Made by a program: the position numbers and the translations under genes
Assembly: GCA_002502785.1 (NCBI GenBank)
Contig: DAQG01000060.1
Span: 1 to 12,254 of the forward strand
Direction of reading: 5' to 3'
Origin: Methanothrix harundinacea
GTDB taxonomy: Archaea; Halobacteriota; Methanosarcinia; Methanotrichales; Methanotrichaceae
Length of the DNA: 12,254 nucleotides
Shown: positions 1-7,168 of the stretch, in pieces
Position numbering within the stretch: the first letter of the stretch is position 1
Layout of the letters: each line of letters starts with the position of its first letter
Notes under the pieces: generated by a model
What the model was told of the DNA's origin: nothing
Databases searched by the model: none
What the model saw: the letters and a program-made list of their open reading frames with translations, nothing else

Positions 1-285
1 ACACGGAATAGCGAAGAGCCCATTTTCTGATATATCGCTAATCAGCATCGAAAATTCGATATGAAGAAGGCTATTTGAAGAAAGCTATGGCCCTTCTATA
101 TCGGAAAATATGGGGATAATCTTTTAGAATCGGATTGCACAAAGCCGAAATTGCTCAGACAAGCAAGCGTCCGACCAACGACTCGGCTCTTCTTTACGCC
201 TTTTGATTTCCGCATTGGCCGCATCCATTCAGATCATTCATATAGGGCTTTCACGTATCAATGCCGAGATCTACGTGAAATGACG
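1..285. other. Non-coding flank left of the origin
   Basis: I see no convincing gene here. A reading frame crossing 151-360 has no recognisable protein character and runs through two ORB elements, so I do not call it. Small structures are present: a palindrome ATCGAA-AA-TTCGAT at 47-60, and an imperfect inverted repeat between about 19-36 and 98-114, both arms resembling CCATtTTCtGATATa. These may belong to the origin's left flank, but no function can be assigned. Confidence 0.4.
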
Positions 286-333
286 ACCCCTTTATTTCCA
301 CTGGACCCCCTGACCCCTCTATTTCCACTGGAA
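286..333 (-). promoter_or_regulatory. ORB pair A (minus strand)
   Basis: Two ORB-like sites with 27 bp spacing. On the minus strand 286-305 reads TCCAGTGGAAATAAAGGGGT. The site at 313-333 has TTCCAGTGGAAATAGAGGGG followed by T. Both keep the dyad half TCCAGTGGAAA and the G-run that Orc1/Cdc6 proteins contact through the winged helix and the AAA+ initiator-specific motif in characterised archaea. The G-runs point left, away from orc1. Confidence 0.85.
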
Positions 334-370
334 CTGGAGGGACGATGGGCCGAGAAGTGATCTGAAGAGT

Positions 371-411
371 AGTTAAAAAAATATCAATATTTTTTATGTT
401 TAAATAAAATC
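371..411. other. Candidate DNA unwinding element
   Basis: This stretch is almost entirely A and T (AAAAAAATATCAATATTTTT near 375-395, then TTTAAATAAAAT). It lies between ORB pair A and ORB pair B. Archaeal origins usually carry such an AT-rich duplex unwinding element next to ORBs. The alternative site of melting is the moderately AT-rich 480-780 interval between ORB pairs B and C; the sequence alone does not decide. Confidence 0.5.
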
Positions 412-426
412 TTGCCGTGTGGCCAA

Positions 427-473
427 CCCTGATATTTCTACTGGAACGCTAACCTCCATCATTTCCACTGGAA
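427..473 (-). promoter_or_regulatory. ORB pair B (minus strand)
   Basis: Two more minus-strand ORB-like sites, again 27 bp apart. The site at 427-446 reads TTCCAGTAGAAATATCAGGG. The one at 453-473 keeps TTCCAGTGGAAAT but has a degenerate G-run (GATGGAGG). The dyad part is intact and the G-run weaker than in pairs A and C, so these may be lower-affinity sites. Same polarity as pair A. Confidence 0.72.
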
Positions 474-783
474 ATTGAGAGGATAGTAGCTCGCGATCTC
501 CATGAGGGAAAACGAGTTCCAAATGTAGTTGTCGAATCGTGAAGAATTAAACCAACTTGCATAAAATCTCGTCAAGCAAGTTATGCGAAATTGTGAATCT
601 CGCAATAAATTGCAAATCGGTGTTTTCCGCCATTCTTGGTTTTTGAGGCGATTTAAAGTATTACCTATAATGCCTATATTCTTGACCAATGAGATCAGAA
701 TCTTTAAGTACGATTAGTGAGCAAGTTACAGCAGGCTATATCCATATCATTTTCATAGAACACCTTTGTGGTTATATCCCCCA
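474..783. other. Gene-free spacer inside the origin with small inverted repeats
   Basis: About 300 bp without ORBs between the left and right clusters. It contains overlapping short inverted repeats: AACTTGC (554-560) with GCAAGTT (576-582), GCATAA with TTATGC around the same place, and TGCGA with TCGCA at about 584-605. A minus-strand frame (459-689) covers it but has no family resemblance, and its 3' end runs into an ORB. I treat the stretch as non-coding origin DNA. Confidence 0.45.
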
Positions 784-832
784 TTCCAGTAGAAACAAAG
801 GGGTGAGGGGGTTGCAGTAGAAACGAAGGGGT
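784..832 (+). promoter_or_regulatory. ORB pair C (plus strand), upstream of orc1
   Basis: TTCCAGTAGAAACAAAGGGG at 784-803 and TTGCAGTAGAAACGAAGGGG at 812-831, each followed by T, 28 bp apart. These are the best matches here to the archaeal ORB consensus including the AAACGAAGGGG half. They end 65 bp before the orc1/cdc6 start, in or just upstream of its promoter, so initiator binding could also repress its own gene (inference). Confidence 0.87.
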
Positions 833-842
833 CGAACCGCAA

Positions 843-852
843 CTCTTAATAA
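843..852 (+). promoter_or_regulatory. Possible TATA box of orc1/cdc6
   Basis: CTCTTAATAA lies about 46-55 bp before the preferred ATG at 898, an acceptable distance for an archaeal TATA box with a short leader. The match is loose, and no BRE is obvious because the preceding bases belong to an ORB. Confidence 0.3.
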
Positions 853-897
853 CAGATAGAATGTATTTTGTTTTTTGTCTGGGGGATTTGGTCTTTC

Positions 898-2118
898 ATG
901 TCGGGTGGATTATTCGCAGACCTCTTGAAAAAAGGGGAAATATTTGAGTGCAGAGACGTGTTGCGCTCCAGCTACACGCCTTCAGAGCTTCCCCATCGAG
1001 AGGATCAAATAAACGGCATGGCTTCTATTTTGGTACCGGCTCTTCGGGGCGAAACCCCCTCCAATGTTCTGATATACGGAAAAACCGGGACTGGGAAGAC
1101 CGCCGTCGCCAAGTACGTCGGCTCGGAGCTGGAGGCTGCGGGAAACAGAAGCAACTTCAAATGCTCTTTTATCTACATAAACTGCGAAGTTATAGATACT
1201 CAGTATAGGGTCCTGGCCCACCTAGCCCGCTGTCTTGGAAGAGAAGTTCCCATGACCGGATGGCCCACGGATCAGGTTTACGAGGAGGTCAGAAAGTCCC
1301 TGGACGAGGACCATCGCATGGTGGTAATGGTCCTCGACGAGGTCGACAAGCTGACGAGAAAGGGCGACGATATCCTATACAACCTGACGAGGATCAATTC
1401 GGACCTGGATCAGGCTGGGGTCAGTTTGATAGGGATTTCCAACGATCTGAAGTTCACGGATTTCCTGGACCCGAGAGTTAAAAGCTCCCTTGGGGAGGAC
1501 GAGATAATCTTCCCGCCCTACAATGCGGAGCAGATCAAAGATATACTGGAGCAGAGGGCGTCGATGGCTTTCAAACCCGGAGTTCTGGCTGAAGACGTGG
1601 TTCCCCTCTGCTCGGCTCTCGCTGCTCAGGAACACGGAGACGCGCGGCGGGCTCTTGACCTTCTGAGGGTTTCAGGGGAGCTTGCAGAGAGGGTGGAATC
1701 CGATCGGGTGGCAGAAGATCACGTCAGATCCGCCCGAGCCAAGATCGAACGAGATCGGGTGAGGGAGGTGGTGATGACCCTCCCGACCCAGTCCAAGCTC
1801 GTCCTCTACAGCGTTCTCCTCCTGGAGGAGCAGGGCATAAAGAACGTCACCACCGGGGCTGTTTACGGGATGTACAAGCAGCTCTGTCCCCTGGTGGACC
1901 TGGATTACCTGACCCATCGGCGTATCGCGGATCTGATCGCGGAGCTCGACATGCTGGGCATAATTCACACAGTGGTGGTGAGCAAGGGCAGGTACGGGAG
2001 AACAAAGGAGATATCTCTCTCCATCTCTCTCGCCAAGCTGAAGGCTATGATCCTTGACGACTATCGCCTCAAGGACCTCATCGGCGGCACCTCCTCGCTT
2101 CAGAGCAGATGGGGCTGA
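898..2118 (+). CDS. orc1/cdc6: Orc1/Cdc6 replication initiator (AAA+ ATPase)
   Basis: Origin-binding initiator that recognises ORBs, unwinds the origin and helps load the MCM helicase. From ATG 898 the protein has 406 residues, normal for archaeal Cdc6. It opens with the family-like MSGGLF, then SSYTPSELPHRE. Walker A GKTGTGKT is at 61-68, Walker B VLDEVD at 145-150, sensor 1 GISND at 179-183 and the sensor 2 region GDARRALD at 247-254. A winged-helix DNA-binding domain follows from about 290 to the end, with a basic GRYGRTKE turn that fits the wing. I prefer ATG 898 over the in-frame TTG at 868, because GGGGGAT at 881-887 is a well-placed ribosome binding site and the ten extra residues (MFFVWGIWSF) are atypical. 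All ATPase motifs are intact. Its position beside the ORB cluster supports the role. Whether the genome holds a second Cdc6 cannot be seen. Confidence 0.96.
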   Translation: MSGGLFADLLKKGEIFECRDVLRSSYTPSELPHREDQINGMASILVPALRGETPSNVLIYGKTGTGKTAVAKYVGSELEAAGNRSNFKCSFIYINCEVIDTQYRVLAHLARCLGREVPMTGWPTDQVYEEVRKSLDEDHRMVVMVLDEVDKLTRKGDDILYNLTRINSDLDQAGVSLIGISNDLKFTDFLDPRVKSSLGEDEIIFPPYNAEQIKDILEQRASMAFKPGVLAEDVVPLCSALAAQEHGDARRALDLLRVSGELAERVESDRVAEDHVRSARAKIERDRVREVVMTLPTQSKLVLYSVLLLEEQGIKNVTTGAVYGMYKQLCPLVDLDYLTHRRIADLIAELDMLGIIHTVVVSKGRYGRTKEISLSISLAKLKAMILDDYRLKDLIGGTSSLQSRWG

Positions 2119-2256
2119 AGGCGGCGGCGACCTCGACCGTCCTTTCGCCTCCGAATCGAACTATTTCTCATATCTCGATCAAATTTCAAAGCCGATCTCC
2201 GCACGAAAAAATTCTCTCGCCTCTTTCGAAGGCCTACACAGGTCTAAGATGGCGGA

Positions 2257-2279
2257 TTTTGCTTTCTCTTTGCTTTCTA
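2257..2279 (+). terminator. Pyrimidine-rich terminator after orc1/cdc6
   Basis: A T-rich run (TTTTGCTTTCTCTTTGCTTT) on the coding strand about 140 bp after the stop codon fits the T-tract termination used by archaeal RNA polymerase. The rest of the convergent gap 2119-2382 is GC-rich at first and AT-rich from 2280, with no gene visible. Confidence 0.4.
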
Positions 2280-2365
2280 AGTAAAAATAAAATAATAGAA
2301 TTATATCAAGATTCTAGTAAAATATTGTAAAATAGAAAAATAACATCGTTTAACAACTAACATAT

Positions 2366-2382
2366 GAACAAGAAACGAAAAG
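2366..2382 (-). terminator. T-rich terminator of tRNA-Gly
   Basis: Immediately downstream of the tRNA, the minus strand reads CTTTTCGTTTCTTGTTC: two or three T-runs right after the mature 3' end. This is the usual archaeal tRNA termination signal. Confidence 0.55.
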
Positions 2383-2454
2383 TGCGCCGACCGGGATTCG
2401 AACCCGAGTTTAGGCGTTGGCAACGCCTAGTGATAACCACTACACTATCGGCGC
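2383..2454 (-). tRNA. tRNA-Gly (GCC anticodon)
   Basis: On the minus strand a complete cloverleaf of 72 nt folds: acceptor stem GCGCCGA paired with TCGGCGC plus discriminator A, D-arm with AGTGTAGTGGTTATCACT, anticodon stem AGGCG/CGCCT around loop TTGCCAA (anticodon GCC at 2419-2421), and T-arm CGGGTTCGAATCCCG. No intron. The 3' CCA is not encoded, so it is added after transcription, as is common in archaea. No clear TATA box is seen upstream; TTTTTACG near 2494-2501 is a weak candidate. It converges on orc1/cdc6. The 2455-2653 gap to trkA contains nothing else I recognise. Confidence 0.97.
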
Positions 2455-2653
2455 TCTGTAACTGGTCGCCACACACCCCATAACGTTCCAGCGTAAAAAC
2501 ATTGCGGGTAGATCGGCTTATTCACCACCCCTACCAGTCGGTTTTGATACCGTCCCAAGGAGGCGTTTTATCGGTTGGTCGATGAGGCCGCGATGCCGGA
2601 GACTTGCGTTTTTTAATCTAAACCGTTGGGAAGATGGAGTGTTTAATCGGCCT

Positions 2654-3319
2654 TCAGTCCTCGCCGGAGCCGGGCTGGGTCTGGAGGCTTAATATCCGGT
2701 TTACGTGCTCTGCCCTGGTCACGATGATCAGTTCGTCGTTCGGCTGAAAGGTGGGATCCTCCTTGGCCAGGATGAATTCGTTCTTTCGGTATAACCCGAT
2801 ACAGGCGCTTTTGTCGGGCAATAAGAGATCTGAGATCTTCTTCGCATTGAGGTTCTCGTTGACCATGAAGCTCAAGAACCGGACATCTCCTCTTACGAGA
2901 GCGCTAAGCTCTATGATATTGACCCCCCGGAGAGCGTCAGATATTATGGTGGTGGCTATCTGGGATGGGTTTATGACGTGACGGAAGTTGAGCTTCTTTG
3001 CTACTTCCTGAAACTGCAGATCGTCGGTCCTGATGATCACCTCGGGCACGTTGTAGCTTTTGCCGATCAGCCCGATGATGATGTTGTTCTGATCCTGGTC
3101 TGTGCAGGTCACGATGGCGTCTGCTTCGCAGATCTCCGCCTTCTCAAGGGCGTCGGGTCGCGTTCCCTCTGCGTTGATCACGGTGCAGTCGAGGATTTCC
3201 GCCATCTCCTTCGCCCTTGCGGGATCCCTTTCGATCAAAACCACTTCATCGCCTTTGGCAATCAGCTTCTTGCTCAAATCGAGCCCCAGGGCGCTGGCAC
3301 CAACTATTATGACCCTCAT
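2654..3319 (-). CDS. trkA: TrkA-type K+ uptake regulatory subunit (RCK protein)
   Basis: Cytosolic nucleotide-binding subunit that gates the TrkH potassium channel in the membrane. The 221 residues form one RCK unit. The N-terminal Rossmann fold (about 1-120) begins MRVIIVGASALG and has an acidic residue ending strand 2 (E30 in LIERD), which favours NAD(H)/ATP-type ligands. An RCK_C (TrkA-C) domain covers about 140-215. The glycine motif is GASALG rather than GxGxxG, so the central glycine is serine, a mild deviation. The start is supported by a strong GGGAGG ribosome binding site (complement of 3325-3330). It is the second gene of a trkH-trkA operon, 49 bp after trkH. A TATA-like AATATAAAG near 3346-3354 may give it its own promoter. 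With one RCK rather than two, it probably works as an oligomer (family knowledge). Confidence 0.93.
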   Translation of the reverse strand: MRVIIVGASALGLDLSKKLIAKGDEVVLIERDPARAKEMAEILDCTVINAEGTRPDALEKAEICEADAIVTCTDQDQNNIIIGLIGKSYNVPEVIIRTDDLQFQEVAKKLNFRHVINPSQIATTIISDALRGVNIIELSALVRGDVRFLSFMVNENLNAKKISDLLLPDKSACIGLYRKNEFILAKEDPTFQPNDELIIVTRAEHVNRILSLQTQPGSGED

Positions 3320-3368
3320 CTCTTCCTCCCTTTTACTATGCCTCTCTTTATATTATCAGCTCCTTGTC

Positions 3369-4844
3369 TCATCTTAAGCTCCTCTTGGTCCAGGTTCTGG
3401 GCATAAATAGGACGAGCAGCGGCACTATTTCTATCCTCCCCAGCAGCATGTTAGCGCAAAGGACCGCTTTCAAAAGGTCGGGCATGGCGGCGCTGGTAAC
3501 CCCGGATGAGAGACCAACCGTTCCCAAAGCGCTAGAAACCTCGAATAGAGCGTCGCTCATCTCAACGTCTTGAAGGGTGAAGACGAAGGTGGAGATAACT
3601 AAGATCATGATGTAGAGGAGAACGAAGGTCGTGATCCTGTTCAGCTCCTCTTCCTCGACCGGCTCATCGCCCACCTTCAGAGGAGTGACCGTCTCAGAGG
3701 GCAGAAATAGGCGCATGAAGGTCAGATGTACGAGCTTCAAGAGAACGACCAATCTGAATATCTTAATTCCGCCGGCCGTCGATCCCATCCCTCCTCCGAT
3801 CCACATCAGGACTGAGAGGAGAATCTTGGAGCTCTCTCTAAGCTCGCCGACGTCCGTTGTGGAAAAGCCCGTGGTGGTGAGGGCCGATAACGCTTGAAAG
3901 GCGGAGATGGACACGATCTCGGCCGCCGTTCTGTCCTCATAGGTGGCGAAAGCGGCATGGTCCGGCCCGCCACCTTCCATGAGCGTGAAGCTCAAGATGA
4001 CTATGCTGGCGGCGGCAATCGCCAAGAAGTACTTCACCTGGACGTTTTTCAGCAGGATCAGGGGATCTTTCAAGGCCTGCGGGTAGAGTCCGAAGTTGAT
4101 GGACCCCATAACGCAACAAAAGGTGATCGCAGCGGGTATCAGGCTTCCGCCGAAGGCGCCGATGCTCTCGTGCCTCGTGGAGAACCCTCCCGTGGATACG
4201 GAGCAGAGGGCGTGACAGACGGCATCGAAAGGTGACATCCCAGAAAGCCATAGCAGTACGATCGATATCAGGGTGATGACAATGTACACTTTGCCTAGGA
4301 GGGTTGCTGCGGCCACCACGCTGGGCTTGATCTTCTTATCCCCGATGTTTGCGGTGTATATCCGAAATGCCGAGGTGCCCGGACGGATGAAGACAGAGAG
4401 GACTAGGACCACTATTCCTATCCCTCCTATCCACTGGAGCCAGGAGCGGGAGAAGAGGAAGACGGGACCTGCCTCTTCAGGCGCGACGCTGAGTCCTGTT
4501 GTGGTCACTCCCGAGACGCTCTCAAAAAAGGCGTCCAGCATTGACATATTTGTCGATAAATAAATTGGTATTGCAGATACGATGGCAAAGAGGGGAAAAA
4601 TCAGGGCCGCTAGCACCAGCCCCTCTTTCAGATCCAGTTCGTGCTCGGGAAGGAGCCGATTCATAAAGTATCCCATCAAGACGACTGCAGCGGCCACGGC
4701 GCCGTATATCGCAGCGACGCGAGTCTCTCCAAAAATGACGGCTACTATAGCCGGTGCTGTCTGAACGATCCCGATCCCTATCGCGATCTGTCCCAGGTAC
4801 TTGAGCACCGATCCGGGGTTGATCGGAGAGACCAGTTCGTACAT
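3369..4844 (-). CDS. trkH: TrkH-type potassium channel/transporter subunit
   Basis: Membrane pore subunit for K+ uptake. From ATG 4844 the protein has 491 residues, the usual TrkH length. Four pore-loop filters are visible: VTTTGLS (TTTG at 114-117), SVSTGGFST (STGG at 217-220), LTTTGFST (TTTG at 323-326) and LGTVGLS (GTVG at 441-444), each with the filter glycine kept, which suggests K+ selectivity. The glycine-rich WIGGGMGSTAGGIK at about 348-361 matches the intramembrane gating loop. Several long hydrophobic helices lie between. A GTG at 4907 would add 21 residues; I prefer ATG 4844 because the extra segment is not hydrophobic and lies where the divergent promoter should be. No clear Shine-Dalgarno precedes 4844, so a short-leader start is possible. 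It is the first gene of the operon with trkA. Confidence 0.93.
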   Translation of the reverse strand: MYELVSPINPGSVLKYLGQIAIGIGIVQTAPAIVAVIFGETRVAAIYGAVAAAVVLMGYFMNRLLPEHELDLKEGLVLAALIFPLFAIVSAIPIYLSTNMSMLDAFFESVSGVTTTGLSVAPEEAGPVFLFSRSWLQWIGGIGIVVLVLSVFIRPGTSAFRIYTANIGDKKIKPSVVAAATLLGKVYIVITLISIVLLWLSGMSPFDAVCHALCSVSTGGFSTRHESIGAFGGSLIPAAITFCCVMGSINFGLYPQALKDPLILLKNVQVKYFLAIAAASIVILSFTLMEGGGPDHAAFATYEDRTAAEIVSISAFQALSALTTTGFSTTDVGELRESSKILLSVLMWIGGGMGSTAGGIKIFRLVVLLKLVHLTFMRLFLPSETVTPLKVGDEPVEEEELNRITTFVLLYIMILVISTFVFTLQDVEMSDALFEVSSALGTVGLSSGVTSAAMPDLLKAVLCANMLLGRIEIVPLLVLFMPRTWTKRSLR

Positions 4845-4961
4845 ATATGAAAATAGTAGTTGCGCATTTATGAACGATTCGGCGGCAGGTCTCTTCTGCA
4901 GCTGCACATATTTTATCTATCATCAACTTTAAACTCGAGATCGCGTTGGTGGTGTGCTCTC
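4845..4961. promoter_or_regulatory. Divergent promoter region between trkH and the flavoprotein gene
   Basis: This 117 bp gap separates two divergently transcribed operons. On the minus strand GATAAAATATG (about 4910-4920) is a good TATA candidate for trkH, about 70 bp before its ATG. On the plus strand CATATTTTATC (same place) or CTTTAAAC (about 4927-4934) could serve the plus-strand genes. The two promoters may overlap, so one factor could affect both. GGTGGTG at 4948-4954 is the ribosome binding site of the next gene. Confidence 0.45.
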
Positions 4962-5861
4962 GTGTACGACGTCATAATTATCGGGGCGGGCCCGGCTGGC
5001 CTTACCGCCGGGATGTACTGTGCTAGGGGCGGGAAGAAGACCCTCATCCTCGGAAGCGTCTACGGATCGCAGCAGTCGATGGGCGGTCTTTACGAGAACT
5101 ATCCAGGCTTTCCCGACGGCATCCAGGGGATCGAGCTCTCTGAACGGATGCTGGCTCAGGCCGAGAAGTACGGCACAGAGATTCACGAGGAGATGGTGCT
5201 GAAAGTAGTCTCCCTGAACGGCGTCTTCAGGGTCAAGACCGAGAGCTGGGAGTACGAGTCGAGGGCCCTGATCATGGCTACTGGTGCCAGCCATCGGAGG
5301 CTGTTGGTAGCCGGCGAGGAGGAGTATGCGACGAGAGGCGTCTCCTACTGCGCCTACTGCGACGGGTCCCTATTTAGAAACAAGACCGTCGCTGTGATCG
5401 GATACGGAAACGGCGCGGCGAGAGCGGTTCTATATCTTGCGGGGCTCTGTCAAAAAGTCCATTTCCTGAACGTCCGGGAGGAGCTGGTGGCAGAGGCCGT
5501 CTACCTCGATAGGATCAATACCCTCACGAACCTCAGCGTCCTCCAGGGTGTCGAAGTGATGCAGATCCTTGGAGACGGTTTCGTGACGGGCGTCGAGTTC
5601 AAGGCAAGAGACAAGGTCCGCACCCTGAAGGTCGACGGGGTCTTCGTCGAGATGGGTGTCGAGCCGAACGTCGATCTGGCCGTCGATTTCGGCCTAGAGC
5701 TTACCCGTGGCGGTTTCGTAAGGGTGAATCGGCTCACCCAGGAGACGAACATCCCAGGAGTCTTTGCAGCAGGGGACGTCACCGGCGGGAGGATGCAGGT
5801 GACGACGGCCGTCGGCGCCGGAACCTCCGCGGCCATCAGCGCCATGAGATACATCCAGTAA
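4962..5861 (+). CDS. trxB: Thioredoxin-reductase-like FAD disulfide reductase, probably not NADPH-dependent
   Basis: FAD enzyme of the low-molecular-weight thioredoxin reductase family, expected to reduce thioredoxin-like proteins in the cytoplasm. From GTG 4962 (ribosome binding site GGTGGTG, 7 bp spacing) it has 299 residues, the normal size. The N-terminal FAD motif is GAGPAG at 8-13. The redox disulfide C130-A-Y-C133 lies in SYCAYCDG, and the C-terminal FAD motif GVFAAGDV is at 266-273. The second nucleotide site keeps GxGxxA (GYGNGA 147-152). The NADPH signature HRRxxxR of typical enzymes is replaced by NVRxxxV (170-176), and the usual acidic residues after GGGNSA are lost (GAARAV). Electron donors other than NADPH are known in the family: coenzyme F420 in methanogens and ferredoxin in some anaerobes. 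Donor identity here is inferred. It is followed closely by raSEA. Confidence 0.9.
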   Translation: MYDVIIIGAGPAGLTAGMYCARGGKKTLILGSVYGSQQSMGGLYENYPGFPDGIQGIELSERMLAQAEKYGTEIHEEMVLKVVSLNGVFRVKTESWEYESRALIMATGASHRRLLVAGEEEYATRGVSYCAYCDGSLFRNKTVAVIGYGNGAARAVLYLAGLCQKVHFLNVREELVAEAVYLDRINTLTNLSVLQGVEVMQILGDGFVTGVEFKARDKVRTLKVDGVFVEMGVEPNVDLAVDFGLELTRGGFVRVNRLTQETNIPGVFAAGDVTGGRMQVTTAVGAGTSAAISAMRYIQ

Positions 5862-5918
5862 TTCGGTGGTGAAACTTTCACGAACAAGAAACGATCCAAG
5901 CCCGATACTACCAGGCCT

Positions 5919-6842
5919 GTGGCGGTCTGGCGGTCAACGGACCTTCTTGACGGTGAGCCGGTCGGATGCCTGACCATAATCCTGAGGACGAGGGGCTGCA
6001 GGTGGCGCCGGTGCACCATGTGCGGCTACGCCTCCGAGGGCGCGCCCGCCACCGAGGAGGATCTGATGGTCCAGTTTAGGTCCGCCACAAAAGACCTATC
6101 TTCTGAGGATCGGGTCGCCAAGATCTACACCAGCGGCAGCTTTCTCGACCCAGCAGAGGTCCCCGAACCGGTGAACTCTCAGATTCTGGATGGCCTTGCG
6201 GCTGCCGGGGTGGAGAAGCTCGTCATCGAGTCACGGCCGGAGTACGTAACCGGTGAACGGGTCGAGGCCTCGGTCGCGAGGATCAGGACGGAGGTTGCGA
6301 TGGGCCTTGAGACCTCCAGCGACCTCGTCAGGGATCACTCCATATGCAAGGGGTTTTCCTTTGAGGAGTTCAAGGCGGCGGCGAAGACGGTTCATCTCGG
6401 CGGCGGATCGGTCAAGACGTATCTCCTTCTCAAGCCTCCCTTCCTTTCCGAGGGGGTGGCGATCTCCGACGCCCTCAGGTCCGCCCGTGACGCGGCCCCC
6501 CATTCCGACGTGCTCTCCCTGAATTTGAGCAACATACAGAGAGGGACCCTCCAGGAGAGGATGTGGATGCAGGGCGATTACAGGCCGCCATGGCTCTGGA
6601 GCGCCGTCGAGGTCTTGAAGAATGTCACCTTTATGCCGATCATCTGCGATCCCGTGGCTGCAGGCACCAGACGCGGTCCCCACAACTGCGGCAGGTGTGA
6701 CGAAGCCGTCGCGAAGGCGATAAGAGAACACGCCCTCAGCCAGGACGTTGGGGTCTTTGAAGAGCTCGACTGCGGGTGCAGGGCTGCCTGGGAGAAGGTG
6801 GTGGAGCTGGAGGACTACAGCTTTGGAGCGCCCCTCTTCTGA
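5919..6842 (+). CDS. raSEA: Archaeosine biosynthesis radical SAM enzyme RaSEA
   Basis: Radical SAM enzyme that works with ArcS: it converts lysine-modified preQ0 at tRNA position 15 into archaeosine (family knowledge). From GTG 5919 it has 307 residues. The opening AVWRSTDLLDGEPV leads to ILRTRGCRWRRCTMCGY, whose C27, C32 and C35 (CX4CX2C) should hold the 4Fe-4S/SAM cluster. VIESRPEYV lies at 102-110. A C-terminal cysteine set, PHNCGRCD (C257, C260) and DCGCRAAW (C285, C287), suggests a second metal site. The likely true start is further upstream: the frame is open back to the previous stop. A strong ribosome binding site GGTGGTGA (5865-5872) stands 7 bp before an ACG at 5880, which would give 320 residues with an added basic TNKKRSKPDTTRP. 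No ATG, GTG or TTG lies in that extension. No ArcS or TGT gene is in the window. Probably cotranscribed with the flavoprotein gene. Confidence 0.88.
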   Translation: MAVWRSTDLLDGEPVGCLTIILRTRGCRWRRCTMCGYASEGAPATEEDLMVQFRSATKDLSSEDRVAKIYTSGSFLDPAEVPEPVNSQILDGLAAAGVEKLVIESRPEYVTGERVEASVARIRTEVAMGLETSSDLVRDHSICKGFSFEEFKAAAKTVHLGGGSVKTYLLLKPPFLSEGVAISDALRSARDAAPHSDVLSLNLSNIQRGTLQERMWMQGDYRPPWLWSAVEVLKNVTFMPIICDPVAAGTRRGPHNCGRCDEAVAKAIREHALSQDVGVFEELDCGCRAAWEKVVELEDYSFGAPLF

Positions 6843-6849
6843 GGGGCGC
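6828..6849 (+). terminator. Perfect hairpin over the raSEA stop codon
   Basis: GCGCCCCTC, loop TTCT, then GAGGGGCGC: a 9-bp perfect GC-rich stem that includes the TGA stop (6840-6842). No T-run follows directly, so it could act in mRNA 3'-end stability rather than termination. Confidence 0.5.
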
Positions 6850-7168
6850 GATTTATCATCCCGAAAATGAGATCTCCGGAATCTCGGTTGATCGTCGCGA
6901 GGCGTGTATTATTCTAGATTTTTATTTTAATAAAAAAATAGACCAACCTCAATTTTTGGTCGAAACTTCTGGGCTATCTCGATCTTTTATTTTTAGTAAT
7001 TTTTGCGTCTGCCGAAAGCTCGCTTTTTCGCGTCCTATTTTCACACCGAAATATTGTTCAACTCTTTGATCCCGCGTTGAACGTCATCATAAATCATCAC
7101 CATACTCTTTTCCTCATTGAAATCCGGCATAAACCATTCCGACTCACAAAAACTTTAAAAATGCACCA
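6850..7168. other. AT-rich spacer with termination signals after raSEA
   Basis: No gene is recognisable. T-rich tracts at 6914-6928 and 6979-7005 are plausible archaeal terminators for the plus-strand operon. TTTTTATT-TT-AATAAAAA (6919-6936) is a perfect 18-bp palindrome. GACCAA (6941-6946) and TTGGTC (6956-6961) form an inverted repeat 9 bp apart. ACTTTAAAAATG (7152-7163) resembles a TATA box just before the repeat array. The spacer is much richer in A+T than the genes around it. Confidence 0.45.

Larger units (their letters stand above)
286..832. other. oriC: Chromosomal replication origin (oriC) with ORB elements
   Basis: Six copies of an element resembling the archaeal origin recognition box (core TTCCAGTGGAAAC-AAGGGG, the Orc1/Cdc6 binding site) lie in 547 bp. 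Four are on the minus strand (286-305, 313-333, 427-446, 453-473) and two on the plus strand (784-804, 812-832). Within each pair the spacing is 27 or 28 bp. Between and beside the pairs the DNA is AT-rich. The region is gene-free and sits directly upstream of an orc1/cdc6 gene, the arrangement known for many euryarchaeal origins. The match to the ORB core and the linkage to the initiator are seen directly; origin activity is inferred. Confidence 0.88.

Noticed and set aside
151..360. Plus-strand open frame in the left flank (69 codons)
   Set aside because: It runs straight through two ORB elements, has low-complexity repeats created by them (PLFPLDPLTPLFPLE), and no family resemblance.
459..689. 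Minus-strand open frame inside the origin (76 codons)
   Set aside because: No convincing ribosome binding site or recognisable protein features, and its end overlaps an ORB; most likely chance in AT-rich DNA.
286..832. CRISPR array or iteron plasmid origin as explanation for the repeats
   Set aside because: The repeats are ORB-like, occur on both strands, are too few, have no uniform spacers, and stand beside orc1/cdc6 with chromosomal housekeeping genes.
4860..4961. N-terminal extension of the flavoprotein from ATG 4860
   Set aside because: The extra 34 residues are not part of the thioredoxin reductase fold, the region holds divergent promoter signals, and GTG 4962 has its own ribosome binding site directly before the FAD motif.
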